A stretch of DNA of 64,000 nt, from NCBI RefSeq assembly GCF_006716485.1, contig NZ_VFPD01000004.1, forward strand, positions 62,001-126,000. Reading direction: 5' to 3'. Below, in pieces: positions 24,536-32,901 of the stretch. The DNA comes from Chryseobacterium aquifrigidense. GTDB lineage: Bacteria; Bacteroidota; Bacteroidia; Flavobacteriales; Weeksellaceae. Under the pieces are notes generated by a model. That model saw only the letters and a list, made by a program, of their open reading frames with translations. It did not search any database and was not told the origin of the DNA. The first letter of the stretch is position 1. Every line of letters starts with the position of its first letter. Both the position numbers and the translations under genes were made by a program.

Positions 24536-25807
24536 TTATTCTCCAAAAACTTCCTGTCCGGAATTTAAAGTATCTTTATTGTCATGCATCACGGTATGCA
24601 GCTTCTCCTTTTGTAAAGGGAAATCTTCAAATAATCCCGATAATGCAAGAGCGGTATAAACTTTCGTTGAATATTTGTTACCGATAGCTACAATCGTAAC
24701 CTTAGATTTTAAAAGGTGGGCAAAAACTGAGTTTGTGCCATGCCACCATCCATTGTGATAAGTCAGTTTTTCACCATTATCGAATATTTTCATTCTGAAT
24801 CCTAATCCGTAATTATTCATTCCTGCTTTTTCGTTGCTGTAGGGAGTAAATACCATCTGCATCAGTTCGGGTTTCAGGAAATTTTTTGAAAACATTGCTT
24901 TTGAAAAGTTGTACAAATCTCTTGGTGTTGTGTACACATTTTTATCTCCGTAAATAAGATCAAGCCTATCTAGTGGATAAAGCTTGCTTCCTCCGTAATA
25001 AAAAGACTGGGAAGCAGTTGGAATATCTTTTTCCTGGAAGATGTATGTGTTATTCATTTTCAATGGTGTGAAAACCATTTCTTTCATCGCCTGAGGGAAA
25101 GGAGTTTTGGTCACTTTTTCAATTATTAAGGCCAATAAAGCAAAGTTTGTATTGCAATACATAAATCCTGTATCCGTATCTCTTGCCAGATCTGGTTTAT
25201 ATTTGATGATCATATTCAAAATATCTTCATTGGTAATAAAAGGTTTTGAAAGTTCTGCCGGAGCTGGTTGTATTTTGGTGATAAAATATTCATATTTCGG
25301 AAGACCACTCCTCTGATCCAGTAAAGTCTGAACGGTAACATTCGGGTAGGGAAATCCTGGGAAAAACTGAGTAAGGTGATCCGTAAATTTTATTTTCCCT
25401 GCCTCTATCAGCTTCATCATAGCCATTGCCGTTAAAGTCTTGGAAACTGAAGCAACATGTAACGGTGTATTTTTATCGATTGGCATCTGGTTTCCCGCTC
25501 TTCCGAAACCTCTGTAATTTTCGTATAGGATTTCATCACCCTTGGCAACAAGGATTCCACCGCTAAGATCTCCTCCTTCCCATATTTTTTTGTAATACTG
25601 GTCTATATAGCTTACAGTAGTCTGTCTGTTCAGAAGCTGTCCGTCTCCTTTTGTAAAAATATCACCCAGATCTACATTTCCATAGTTGGGCAGGTTGGTT
25701 GCATTTTCAGCAGAGGCTTCTTTAGCTTCATCCTTTTTTTTACAGGAAAATATCGATAATAAAACAGTTAAGATAAGTAGAAAATTACGCGTCGTCATGA
25801 GATTCAA
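24536..25807 (-). CDS. Serine hydrolase, class C beta-lactamase-like, lipoprotein
   Basis: A 423-residue lipoprotein (lipobox Cys C22 in LLSIFSC). The penicillin-binding fold motifs are S120-V-S-K123 (HVASVSKTL), YCN in FMYCNTNFALL, and HNG in LTYHNGWWHGTN in place of KTG. This set is typical of the beta-lactamase/DD-carboxypeptidase/esterase (Pfam Beta-lactamase) family. It may be an esterase or peptidase; beta-lactam resistance cannot be claimed. An in-frame Met at residue 4 is an alternative start. Confidence 0.87.
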   Translation of the reverse strand: MNLMTTRNFLLILTVLLSIFSCKKKDEAKEASAENATNLPNYGNVDLGDIFTKGDGQLLNRQTTVSYIDQYYKKIWEGGDLSGGILVAKGDEILYENYRGFGRAGNQMPIDKNTPLHVASVSKTLTAMAMMKLIEAGKIKFTDHLTQFFPGFPYPNVTVQTLLDQRSGLPKYEYFITKIQPAPAELSKPFITNEDILNMIIKYKPDLARDTDTGFMYCNTNFALLALIIEKVTKTPFPQAMKEMVFTPLKMNNTYIFQEKDIPTASQSFYYGGSKLYPLDRLDLIYGDKNVYTTPRDLYNFSKAMFSKNFLKPELMQMVFTPYSNEKAGMNNYGLGFRMKIFDNGEKLTYHNGWWHGTNSVFAHLLKSKVTIVAIGNKYSTKVYTALALSGLFEDFPLQKEKLHTVMHDNKDTLNSGQEVFGE

Positions 25808-25959
25808 AAATGAGCGGCAATTTAATAAAACTCAAAATAAATAATAAACAAGAGGTGGACATTATGAATTATTTAACATAAATGAGTGGCTATGTAAAAA
25901 TATGGAATCGCTAAACCGCAAAAAGATTAAAAAAAATTAAAGAGAAAGTAAACTTCTTT

Positions 25960-26334
25960 TTAGAATCCAATAGGAGGCCCCGCCTGCCCGGTTATTCTTC
26001 CTCCAAATGTAATAAGACTATACAGATTTAAAATTGTAATATTCAAATCATCCTGGTTACAATAATAATTATCAATGGTTCCATATGCTGTATACTCTGA
26101 AATATTAAATCCTTCTTCAATGTCGTTATAATAAATTACTCTTCTACCCATTAATCCTACTACCCAAAAACCTCCTCCTTCTTGTCCATACTCTTCTTCG
26201 TACCATTTTTCAGGGTATATTTTGATTAAATCCCAGAAGTTTAAAAGATTTCCATTTAAGTCTTTTTCTGTAGAGTAAATTTTTTCAAAAATTTCTTCAA
26301 TGGATATTGGTGTCCAGATCATATTTGTATACAA
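25960..26334 (-). CDS. Uncharacterised 124-residue protein
   Basis: An acidic protein rich in Tyr, Ile and Glu with no signal peptide or membrane segment. It begins MYTNMIWTPISIEEIFEKIY and has a Gly/Trp segment EGGGFWVVGLMGRRVIYYND in the middle. I do not recognise a family. The size, acidity and lone position between unrelated genes are like those of orphan immunity proteins, but nothing directly supports that. Codon composition looks more A/T-rich than neighbours. Confidence 0.6.
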   Translation of the reverse strand: MYTNMIWTPISIEEIFEKIYSTEKDLNGNLLNFWDLIKIYPEKWYEEEYGQEGGGFWVVGLMGRRVIYYNDIEEGFNISEYTAYGTIDNYYCNQDDLNITILNLYSLITFGGRITGQAGPPIGF

Positions 26335-26354
26335 GTTATTAATCCGAAATTAAT

Positions 26355-26395
26355 AAAAAAAAGACGAATTCACTTTTTGCAAATTCGTCTTTTTT
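26355..26395 (-). terminator. Terminator after the D-hydroxyacid dehydrogenase gene side
   Basis: Stem AAAAAAGACGAATT with AATTCGTCTTTTTT around CACTTTTTGCA. A/T tails on both sides make it able to work in either direction; it separates the dehydrogenase gene from the uncharacterised gene. Confidence 0.8.
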
Positions 26396-26421
26396 ATCTT
26401 TATGTTTTCCACAATATTTAT

Positions 26422-27351
26422 CTAACAGTGTGAAGTTACAATTTTATCAACAATAAACTGAGCCAGTTTTTCTTTGCTTTGATGGGTCCACCCGGCAATA
26501 TGAGGTGTAACAATAGCTTTTTCGGAATCAAGAAGATATTTTAAATCTTCATTTTCGGATTCAATATTCTCAAAGGAAGACTTTTCATATTCCAAAACAT
26601 CCAGGCATGCACCTTTCACTTTTCCTGATTTCAATGCTTGTACTAAACTTTTAGTTTCAACATTCTTTCCTCTTGCCGTATTGACAAAATAAAATTCATT
26701 TTTCATTTCTGCAATGAATGTTTCATCTATAAGATAATGGGTCTCCGAAGTTAAAGGAATGTGTAAGCTTACAACCTCTGCAGATTGCTTCAATTCATCC
26801 AATGAAACATGTGTTGCATATTCATCAGAAAGACCGGGAAGAATATCATGGAAAATCACTTTACATCCAAACCCTGAAAGCCTTTTTGCAGTAGCTTTTC
26901 CCATATTTCCATAGCCAATCAATCCTACTGTTTTTCCCAACAACTCGTCTCCTCTGTTTTCTTCACGTTTCCAGATTCCGTTTTTCACTTCCTGAGAAGC
27001 AATAAAAAGTCTGTTCATGATCACTAAAAGCATTCCCACAACGTGTTCTGCTACGGAATCTCTGTTTCCCTCCGGAGAATTGATCAGTTGAATTCCCAGC
27101 TTTTCTGCAACAGGAATATCAATATTCTCCATTCCGGCTCCTACTCTGGCAATGAACTTCAGGTTTTTACCTTTTTCCAAAAAATTCTGATCTAATGGAA
27201 TACGGCTTCTGATGATAATTCCGTCGTAATTTTCAATTTTATCACAAACCTCATCATAGGACGACGTGAAATCCTCTTCCAAAATAAAATTCTGAGCCAA
27301 AAGCTGTTCAGTAATAAGAGGATGATTTTTATCTAAAAGAAGTATTTTCAT
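26422..27351 (-). CDS. D-2-hydroxyacid dehydrogenase (phosphoglycerate dehydrogenase-like)
   Basis: A 309-residue NAD-dependent dehydrogenase. The Rossmann motif is GLIGYGNMGKATAKRL (about 145-160). The catalytic triad is Arg in NTARGKNVE, Glu in LDVLEYEKS and His in TPHIAGWTHQ. The length is that of short SerA-like enzymes without an ACT domain. It could act in serine synthesis or on another 2-hydroxyacid; serC is not next to it. Confidence 0.88.
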   Translation of the reverse strand: MKILLLDKNHPLITEQLLAQNFILEEDFTSSYDEVCDKIENYDGIIIRSRIPLDQNFLEKGKNLKFIARVGAGMENIDIPVAEKLGIQLINSPEGNRDSVAEHVVGMLLVIMNRLFIASQEVKNGIWKREENRGDELLGKTVGLIGYGNMGKATAKRLSGFGCKVIFHDILPGLSDEYATHVSLDELKQSAEVVSLHIPLTSETHYLIDETFIAEMKNEFYFVNTARGKNVETKSLVQALKSGKVKGACLDVLEYEKSSFENIESENEDLKYLLDSEKAIVTPHIAGWTHQSKEKLAQFIVDKIVTSHC

Positions 27352-27356
27352 AGTTT

Positions 27357-27400
27357 AAACACAAATGACACTAATTTATTTCACAAATAACACAAGTTAT
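27357..27400. repeat. TTTGTG-type dispersed repeat, 3' side of the GxxExxY gene
   Basis: Contains ACACAAATGACACTAATTTA followed by TTTCACAAATAACACAAG. It is the inverted relative of the repeat at 27812-27865 on the other side of the gene; a third relative is at 45751-45780. Confidence 0.5.
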
Positions 27401-27783
27401 AAGGTACCGTTAATAACTCTTTTTACTCCATTTTTAAACTGGATTGTATTAAAGTTGATCAACATACCAAGCTTACAATTGCTTAAACGAAGGTAAGTGA
27501 GTATCTGCGCCAGATGAATATCATGCAAAGATTCTACAGATTTTATTTCCAGCACAAATTTTTCTTCAATCAAAAAGTCAAGCCTGTACCCCACATCCAT
27601 TTTAATCTCATCATAGATTAATGGCATCGGTTTTTGTCTTTCTACAAGAATATCATGTTTATTTAATTCATAAAACAGGCATTCTTCATAAGCACTTTCC
27701 AAAAGTCCCGGTCCTAATGCTTTATGGACTATATATCCAGCTTCGTAAACAATTTTTGATATATCATTTTCTGAAATATCCAT
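27397..27783 (-). CDS. GxxExxY protein
   Basis: A 128-residue protein of the GxxExxY family: the signature G-LLE-SAY-E (GPGLLESAYEECLFYEL, about 22-38) is present. Later, FLIEEKFVLEIKSVESL resembles the E-x-K nuclease-like core of PD-(D/E)XK folds, to which the family has been assigned. The function is unknown. The family is patchily distributed in bacterial genomes. Here the gene is bracketed by TTTGTG-type repeats in opposite orientation, which suggests it arrived as a small unit. Confidence 0.88.
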   Translation of the reverse strand: MDISENDISKIVYEAGYIVHKALGPGLLESAYEECLFYELNKHDILVERQKPMPLIYDEIKMDVGYRLDFLIEEKFVLEIKSVESLHDIHLAQILTYLRLSNCKLGMLINFNTIQFKNGVKRVINGTL

Positions 27784-27811
27784 TTTGGTTATTTTTTTTC
27801 ATCTGACTGAG

Positions 27812-27865
27812 CACAACCATTTGTGAAAATTTGTGCCAGCCATTTGTGTTTTTTGTGTTTAAGTA
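27812..27865. repeat. TTTGTG-type dispersed repeat, 5' side of the GxxExxY gene
   Basis: CCATTTGTGAAAATTTGTG followed by a second CCATTTGTGTTTTTTGTGTT. It is inverted relative to the copy at 27357-27400. Confidence 0.5.
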
Positions 27866-28408
27866 TTACTTTTTATCTTTCTTAGGCTCCTGCGGCTCCT
27901 GGAATAACTTTTTCAGTTCTACAGATTCCAACGGTTTCATTCTTCCGGAAAGAATTAATGAAAGTTCTTTTCTACGGAATGCTGCGGCAAATCTTTCTTT
28001 CTCCTCTTCTGTTTCAGGAATCATTTCCGGAATAGGAATCGGACGGTTGAACTCATCTACTGCAACAAAAGTATAAATCCCCGCATTTGTATGAACTTTC
28101 TTCTGATTGATAGGATCATCCAACCATACATCTACATACACTTCCATGGAAGTGGAAAATGCTCTGGATACTTTGGATTCCAACACCACAACACCGCCTT
28201 CCGGGATCGGATGGTTGAAAGATACGTGGTTTACAGAAGCAGTTACTACTCTTCTTTCGCAATGTCTTGCTGCAGAAATAGACGCACAACGGTCCATTTT
28301 TGCTAAAAGCTCACCACCGAAAAGGTTTCTTAGAGAGTTGGTTTCGTTCGGAAGAACGATATTGGTCATAATAGTCAGAGATTCTGACGCTTTTTTTATT
28401 TTTGCCAT
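27866..28408 (-). CDS. Acyl-CoA thioesterase (hotdog fold)
   Basis: A 180-residue cytoplasmic thioesterase of the YciA/BFIT type, which hydrolyses acyl-CoA to free acid and CoA. The hotdog signature LPNETNSLRNLFGGELLAKMD (about 18-38) has the conserved Asn and Gly-Gly; VNHVSFNHPI and the FVAVDEFNRP segment follow. The C-terminal tail is charged (Lys/Glu). Its start overlaps the end of the HU-CCDC81-type gene by 13 bases, so they form an operon. Confidence 0.88.
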   Translation of the reverse strand: MAKIKKASESLTIMTNIVLPNETNSLRNLFGGELLAKMDRCASISAARHCERRVVTASVNHVSFNHPIPEGGVVVLESKVSRAFSTSMEVYVDVWLDDPINQKKVHTNAGIYTFVAVDEFNRPIPIPEMIPETEEEKERFAAAFRRKELSLILSGRMKPLESVELKKLFQEPQEPKKDKK

Positions 28409-29148
28409 CTAGTCTTAGTGTTGTTTGGAACAGCCGGAGCAGTTTTTACTCCTTTTCCGGCAGGTTTTACTAATGAATCTTTTTTCAAAGAATCTGAAAC
28501 GGGGGTTTCCGGAGTATGTACCATCACCTTCACCGTATCTTTTACAATTCTATGGGTAGAGGTCTGTACAGAAACATTATTGAAAGATTTTTTTCCAAAG
28601 AGAAGTTCCTGCTGGGTAAACGCCAGGTATAAAATTCCAAGAACCGGAATAATTAGAAGGAAAATCCAAAGAATTGTTTTTTTGAATTTAAAATCTTTTT
28701 CACGATTCACCGAGGCATTTACTTTTTCTCCGTTGTTGATATCTGAAAATCTGATTTCTTCCAACCCATAAAAGTCCGGACGTCCGGATTCTATTCTTTT
28801 GCCCTTGAAATGAGTATGCCCTTCTTCAATGAAGACTGTTCCAAGGTTTTGAATTTCAAGAACCTGTTCGGCCTGAAGTTTTTTCTTCCAAAAATCAGTC
28901 TGAATTTTAAGATCGCTTCTTGAAGCTTCCAGAGACATCTGTTTTTGTTCTGCAATAAAAGCAGTAAGGTCTTCAGCCTGTACTTCGTAGTCAATTGTAA
29001 ACTCAATCTGACTGGCCGGAGGCAGAATGCTACCGTTTTCAGAATTAATAATTGCCTTAGAATTTTTCAGTGAAAACACCCCAAAGCCTGGAACTGTGGC
29101 AGTTCCAAATTGTTTTAAGTATTCTAAAATATATGCTGAAATATTCAT
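28396..29148 (-). CDS. HU-CCDC81-like membrane protein
   Basis: A 250-residue protein. The N-terminal region (about 1-75) with YLKQFGTATVPGFGVFSL matches the HU-CCDC81 domain of Bacteroidota, a relative of the DNA-binding HU fold; a second similar copy follows (about 80-130, IQNLGTVFIEEGHTHF). One membrane segment lies at about 155-176 (ILWIFLLIIPVLGILYLAF), and the C-terminus is Thr/Lys/Pro-rich. Many relatives end in a peptidoglycan-binding SPOR domain; here I see none. A TAAATTTG box lies 8 bp before the ATG, so the transcript is probably almost leaderless. Confidence 0.78.
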   Translation of the reverse strand: MNISAYILEYLKQFGTATVPGFGVFSLKNSKAIINSENGSILPPASQIEFTIDYEVQAEDLTAFIAEQKQMSLEASRSDLKIQTDFWKKKLQAEQVLEIQNLGTVFIEEGHTHFKGKRIESGRPDFYGLEEIRFSDINNGEKVNASVNREKDFKFKKTILWIFLLIIPVLGILYLAFTQQELLFGKKSFNNVSVQTSTHRIVKDTVKVMVHTPETPVSDSLKKDSLVKPAGKGVKTAPAVPNNTKTRWQK

Positions 29149-29155
29149 TTGGCAG

Positions 29156-29163
29156 CAAATTTA
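29156..29163 (-). promoter_or_regulatory. Predicted -7 box of the HU-CCDC81-like operon
   Basis: TAAATTTG on the minus strand, 8 bp before the ATG at 29148. This predicts a leader of only one or a few bases. Confidence 0.45.
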
Positions 29164-29202
29164 TAACTTTTTCATGACTTTTTGTAATATTTAACGGATA
29201 TA

Positions 29203-29226
29203 AAAAAGACTGCCGAAACAGTCTTT
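29203..29226 (-). terminator. Terminator after the TPP-controlled TonB receptor
   Basis: Perfect stem AAAAGACTG-CCGAAA-CAGTCTTTT with A/T tails. Confidence 0.8.
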
Positions 29227-29327
29227 TACTTATTCTGCAGTAAAATAGATATACTGTTATTCAAACTGCTTTTATTAATCTTAAAAACGTCAAAACTGTT
29301 AAAAAATCAAAAAGACCGATTTGTCAA

Positions 29328-31445
29328 TTATTGAATTTTCCAACTCACCCCAAACATAAAATTCGTTCCTGCCTGTGAAAAATAATAAGGCTGCCCATCA
29401 TAAACAGATCCGTTATTCACATATTTCCTGTTGAAAAGGTTATTCAACAGTAGCTTTAAAGCAATTTCATTATTGGCAATTTTAAATTGGTACTGAGCAT
29501 TGAAATCTGTCAGGAAATAATCTTTAAGCTGCAGATTGGCATCTTCGGTATTATCCAGATATTGTTTTCCAACATACTGGTTCATTAAAGCAAACTGGAA
29601 ATTTTTTGTAGGATTGAATTTCAAGCCTACATTGGCAATTACATTCGGAGAGAATGAAATCTGGGTATTTCCAAGACTTTTAGGCACATCGCCATTCTGA
29701 ATATTGAAATCCTGGTTTCTGTTCTGGCTTAAGGTTACATTACCGGAAACCTCCCATTGCTTGGATAGTTTTGCCAAAGCACCAACCTCAATACCTCTTC
29801 TGTAGCTTTTCCCTGAGTTTGTTCTGATAAATGCTCCTACATTATTAAGTTCACCGTTCAAAACCAACTGATTCACATAATACATATAATAAACATTCGC
29901 AGTAAAAGATACGATCCCGAACTGTTTTTCAAAACCGGCTTCAATGTCGTGAAGTTTTTCGGCTTTCACATCATTATTCGCCATCAGGTCGTCTCTGTTG
30001 GGTTCACGGTGAGCGTGGGCATAGGAAAGGAATATTTTACCTCCGTCAATTCTGTAATTCATTCCTGCTTTAGGATTAAAGAACAGCCAGTTTTTACTTA
30101 AATCTGCCCCTTCATCATCACCAGCCGTCAGAATTTTTGTATTGTAATTGATTTTTCTAAGCTGTAAATCACCAAAGAATTCAAAATTATCTACTCTTAA
30201 TAAAGCTTTCGCAAAACCAGACACCTCATTCTTCACAGAGCGGTTTCTGTAATATTCGCTTTCATCAATCTGAGGAAAAAATACTCCCGTTACATTTCCG
30301 TAATGTCTTCCGTAATACTGATTCACAACGGCACCAAAGTTCAGATCTAAATTTTCAAACTTTCCGTATAATGTAGAAACCATTCCGTAGAAATCATTAT
30401 TCAGCCATTTTTTTCTGATAAAGTCTGAAGATTTTATCGTTTGTCCTCCTTCTGTTATATTGGGAAGGTTATATCTTGAAAAAGGATCTCCCTGCTTGTA
30501 ATTTTCGTAATATCCTTTTCCTTTTGTATAATGGAATGTAGTTTCAAGATTCCAGCGGTCACTGAATTTCTGTTCCCAAAGCAACTGATAGTGATTCTGT
30601 CTGTAGTTATCCGTTTCATTATCATAGAAACTTACAATATTTTCCCAATTGGCATCATAGATCGCTCCTGAAATATTGAATTTAGGATCAGTTTCCCACG
30701 TCTTACGGTCTATTCCGTTCCATGCCTGATACGTTTTTTCTTTTCCACCGAAAGCCATTAAACGTAATTTCGTATTCCCTTCTTCAAATAAAGCGGTAAA
30801 GTTATAAGAATGTAAGTTGGATGAAGCCCTGTCTATATACCCATCAGAGTGAATATGGGTATATCTTCCCATCACGGAAAGACGGTTTTTCCAGAATTTC
30901 CCTGAGCCTATTTCTGCTGAATATTTATAGGTATTGAATGATCCGTAGCTGTCGTCTGTTTTAAAATAAAACTTCTCTTCCGGATCTTTAGAAAGTACAT
31001 TAATACTTGCCCCAAAGGCAGAAACCCCATTATTGGAAGTTCCTACTCCTCTCTGAATGACAATCTGCGACGCAGAACTTGTTAAATCCGGAACGTTGAC
31101 AAAAAATGTTCCCTGGCTTTCAGAGTCGTTATAAGGAACACCATTCATCATCACATTGATGGCACTTCCCGAAACACCACGGATTCTGAAACCGGTATAT
31201 CCTACTCCGTTTCCTGCATCGGAAGTAGAAATAACAGAGGTTTGATTTTTCAAAAGAATAGGAAGATCCTGTCCCAGATTTTTACTGTCCAGATCTTTCT
31301 GCACATTGATGATCTCCTTTGCTACCGGCAGTCTTTTGGTAAAGCTGACGGCCTCAATTTCCCTGATCTTTAGGGAATCTTTATTCTGAGCCTGTATAAA
31401 AGCTACTGAGCCTACGCTAAGCCCTAAAAAAAATAATCCTTTCAT
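29328..31445 (-). CDS. TonB-dependent outer-membrane receptor, probable thiamine or precursor importer
   Basis: A 705-residue outer-membrane receptor. The signal peptide MKGLFFLGLSVGSVAFIQAQ starts at 31445; an in-frame ATG at 31463 adds six residues. The plug domain includes YTGFRIRGVSGSAINVMMNG and VQRGVGTSNNGVSAFGASINV-like segments (about 95-165), followed by a 22-strand-type barrel that ends in aromatic residues (FMFGVSWKIQ). No SusD partner is present. The leader carries a TPP riboswitch, so its expression should fall when thiamine pyrophosphate is abundant. From this I infer uptake of thiamine, its phosphate or a precursor; the sequence alone does not show the ligand. Confidence 0.9.
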   Translation of the reverse strand: MKGLFFLGLSVGSVAFIQAQNKDSLKIREIEAVSFTKRLPVAKEIINVQKDLDSKNLGQDLPILLKNQTSVISTSDAGNGVGYTGFRIRGVSGSAINVMMNGVPYNDSESQGTFFVNVPDLTSSASQIVIQRGVGTSNNGVSAFGASINVLSKDPEEKFYFKTDDSYGSFNTYKYSAEIGSGKFWKNRLSVMGRYTHIHSDGYIDRASSNLHSYNFTALFEEGNTKLRLMAFGGKEKTYQAWNGIDRKTWETDPKFNISGAIYDANWENIVSFYDNETDNYRQNHYQLLWEQKFSDRWNLETTFHYTKGKGYYENYKQGDPFSRYNLPNITEGGQTIKSSDFIRKKWLNNDFYGMVSTLYGKFENLDLNFGAVVNQYYGRHYGNVTGVFFPQIDESEYYRNRSVKNEVSGFAKALLRVDNFEFFGDLQLRKINYNTKILTAGDDEGADLSKNWLFFNPKAGMNYRIDGGKIFLSYAHAHREPNRDDLMANNDVKAEKLHDIEAGFEKQFGIVSFTANVYYMYYVNQLVLNGELNNVGAFIRTNSGKSYRRGIEVGALAKLSKQWEVSGNVTLSQNRNQDFNIQNGDVPKSLGNTQISFSPNVIANVGLKFNPTKNFQFALMNQYVGKQYLDNTEDANLQLKDYFLTDFNAQYQFKIANNEIALKLLLNNLFNRKYVNNGSVYDGQPYYFSQAGTNFMFGVSWKIQ

Positions 31446-31564
31446 TCTATAAATCTTTAACATTTAATGAATAAAAGGGGTGATTATGAGATAATTGATA
31501 AATAGCAAATGACGACTGATGTTTATCGATCACTGATCGTTACTCATCCATCAATTATTTAAAT

Positions 31565-31637
31565 GGTTCCCTAAACAGCATTACCTGTTCCAGGTTCATT
31601 GGGTATAATCTCAGCCTGTTAAAGCACCCCTTTATTT
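31565..31637 (-). ncRNA. TPP (THI-box) riboswitch controlling the TonB receptor
   Basis: In RNA sense: AGGGGTGC, then GGCTGAGA, TACCC, GAACCTG, then GGTAATGC and AGGGAA. These are the conserved THI-box blocks in the right order and spacing. It starts just after a TAATTTTG promoter box and ends about 120 nt before the receptor start. Confidence 0.92.
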
Positions 31638-31643
31638 CAGCCG

Positions 31644-31651
31644 CAAAATTA
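31644..31651 (-). promoter_or_regulatory. Predicted -7 box of the TonB receptor
   Basis: TAATTTTG on the minus strand, matching TAnnTTTG, immediately before the TPP riboswitch. A -33 TTTG is not evident. Confidence 0.5.
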
Positions 31652-31740
31652 CAAAAAATATATGATATCGAGGTGCGGAGTGCGGGATATTGGGCTGCGG
31701 GATAAAAATACCATGAAAAAACGGGAATTATCAGATGTAT

Positions 31741-31838
31741 CAATCATCAATCATCAATCATCAATCATCAATCATCAATCATCAATCATCAATCATCAAT
31801 CATCAATCATCAATTATCATTTATCATTTATCATTTAT
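31741..31838. repeat. Heptanucleotide tandem repeat (CAATCAT)
   Basis: Ten perfect CAATCAT units, then CAATTAT and three CATTTAT units: 14 heptamers in all. The tract sits between the stop codon of the WG-repeat gene and the promoter of the TPP-controlled receptor, about 90 bp upstream of its -7 box. Confidence 0.95.
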
Positions 31839-31843
31839 ATTTC

Positions 31844-32623
31844 CTAGTACGTTTTGTTGTTGGCGTCAATATAGTAGTAATTCGAGCCGTCTTTTGTCAC
31901 TTCAAACATCTTCCCCAGTTTCCAGCTGAAGTTTCTTTTAATATTGGAATATTCAAACGGAATGATAATTTTATTGTTAACATCAATGATTCCGAATTTA
32001 TCATTATTGGAAGCAACAATCATCGGATTGGCCACATCATCACCCTCAAGAATAAACAGATACTGATATTGAGGATAGATCTGATATTGTCTGTAGTCGG
32101 CTGCATTTACAAATTTTGACTTTTCAATGATTCCGTAAAAACCATTGAGGATATAAGCCTGGAATAACTGTTGTTTATATTCTTCGAATTTACATTTTCC
32201 AAAATCGGTATCTTTGAACTGATATACTCGCTTTCCAGACTGATCTATACGGTAAGAAATCATATTTTTCTCTACTGTTGCATAGTCTTTTGTTCCAAAT
32301 TTTCTCACTTTTTCATTGGGTGAATTCAGAAGATTGCAGTCTTCATAAAAAAATACGGCAATATGATATTCCGGCTGAATAATAAATTTCCCGTTTTGAT
32401 TGACATAGCCGAACTGATCTCCTTTCTTCTTAGGAATCAGGACAGGAAGATCTTTATTGATCACTACCAGATCAGCATTAGGTTTGCTGGCTGAAGTTCC
32501 TTTTTTAACGATGGTTTTTGTTCCTTTCTTCGCAGGGATTTTCTTCACAGATCTGGTCTGCGAGAAAACGAAAATCGAAATAAAAACACATAAAACATTC
32601 AGGATATTTTTCATATTCTCCAT
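31844..32623 (-). CDS. Secreted WG-repeat protein
   Basis: A 259-residue exported protein. A signal peptide (about 1-23, LCVFISIFVFSQ) is followed by a basic Lys/Thr/Ser-rich linker and WG (KWG)-type beta repeats: GDQFGYVNQNGKFIIQPEY (about 67-85) and DKFGIIDVNNKIIIPFEYS (about 206-224). The repeats have the usual 'G-x-[IV]-[DN]..G/N-K-x-[IV]-I-P-x-[EY]' pattern. The role is unknown. It ends 5 bases before a heptamer repeat tract. Confidence 0.82.
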   Translation of the reverse strand: MENMKNILNVLCVFISIFVFSQTRSVKKIPAKKGTKTIVKKGTSASKPNADLVVINKDLPVLIPKKKGDQFGYVNQNGKFIIQPEYHIAVFFYEDCNLLNSPNEKVRKFGTKDYATVEKNMISYRIDQSGKRVYQFKDTDFGKCKFEEYKQQLFQAYILNGFYGIIEKSKFVNAADYRQYQIYPQYQYLFILEGDDVANPMIVASNNDKFGIIDVNNKIIIPFEYSNIKRNFSWKLGKMFEVTKDGSNYYYIDANNKTY

Positions 32624-32879
32624 TTGTTTACAAAAATACGACCAAAAATAGATATTATAAAATTCATATTTATAAAGAATCTAAATAATTTCATTCTTAT
32701 AAAATTGTAAAATTTCGTAATTTTGGGAACATTTTGAAATGTTTGATAATTTTAAAAAACTTTTGGAAAAGTGTAGATTATGCTGACTTTATTCGGTTAA
32801 TGTTGCATCAAAATGCGAGAACTCAAAATGTCATTAATTGTATTTATACACACCGGTAAAGAAAAAGCAGGCCTACCTT

Positions 32880-32887
32880 TAATTTTG
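32880..32887 (+). promoter_or_regulatory. Predicted acnB promoter -7 box
   Basis: TAATTTTG, 14 bp before the ATG, predicting a leader under 10 nt. Another TAATTTTG is at about 32718 with a longer leader. Confidence 0.45.
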
Positions 32888-32901
32888 AAAGACCTTCTAT
32901 T

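Larger units (their letters stand above)
31464..31843. other. Intergenic region: receptor leader, TPP riboswitch, promoter and heptamer tract
   Basis: A 380-bp stretch between the WG-repeat gene and the TonB receptor. From right to left it holds the CAATCAT tract, the receptor promoter, the TPP riboswitch and about 100 nt of leader with a short palindrome CGATCACTGATCG (31528-31540). Confidence 0.75.

Noticed and set aside
24536..25807. Serine hydrolase as a beta-lactam resistance gene
   Set aside because: The fold is shared by esterases and peptidases; the third motif is HNG, not KTG, and nothing shows beta-lactam activity.
31741..31838. Possible CRISPR-like array
   Set aside because: The units are contiguous 7-mers without spacers and no cas genes are present.
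31662..31929. Small plus-strand frames rich in repeated Ile-Asn-His-Gln
   Set aside because: They are translations of the CAATCAT heptamer tract; any frame through it is open because 7 is not a multiple of 3 and no unit contains a stop.
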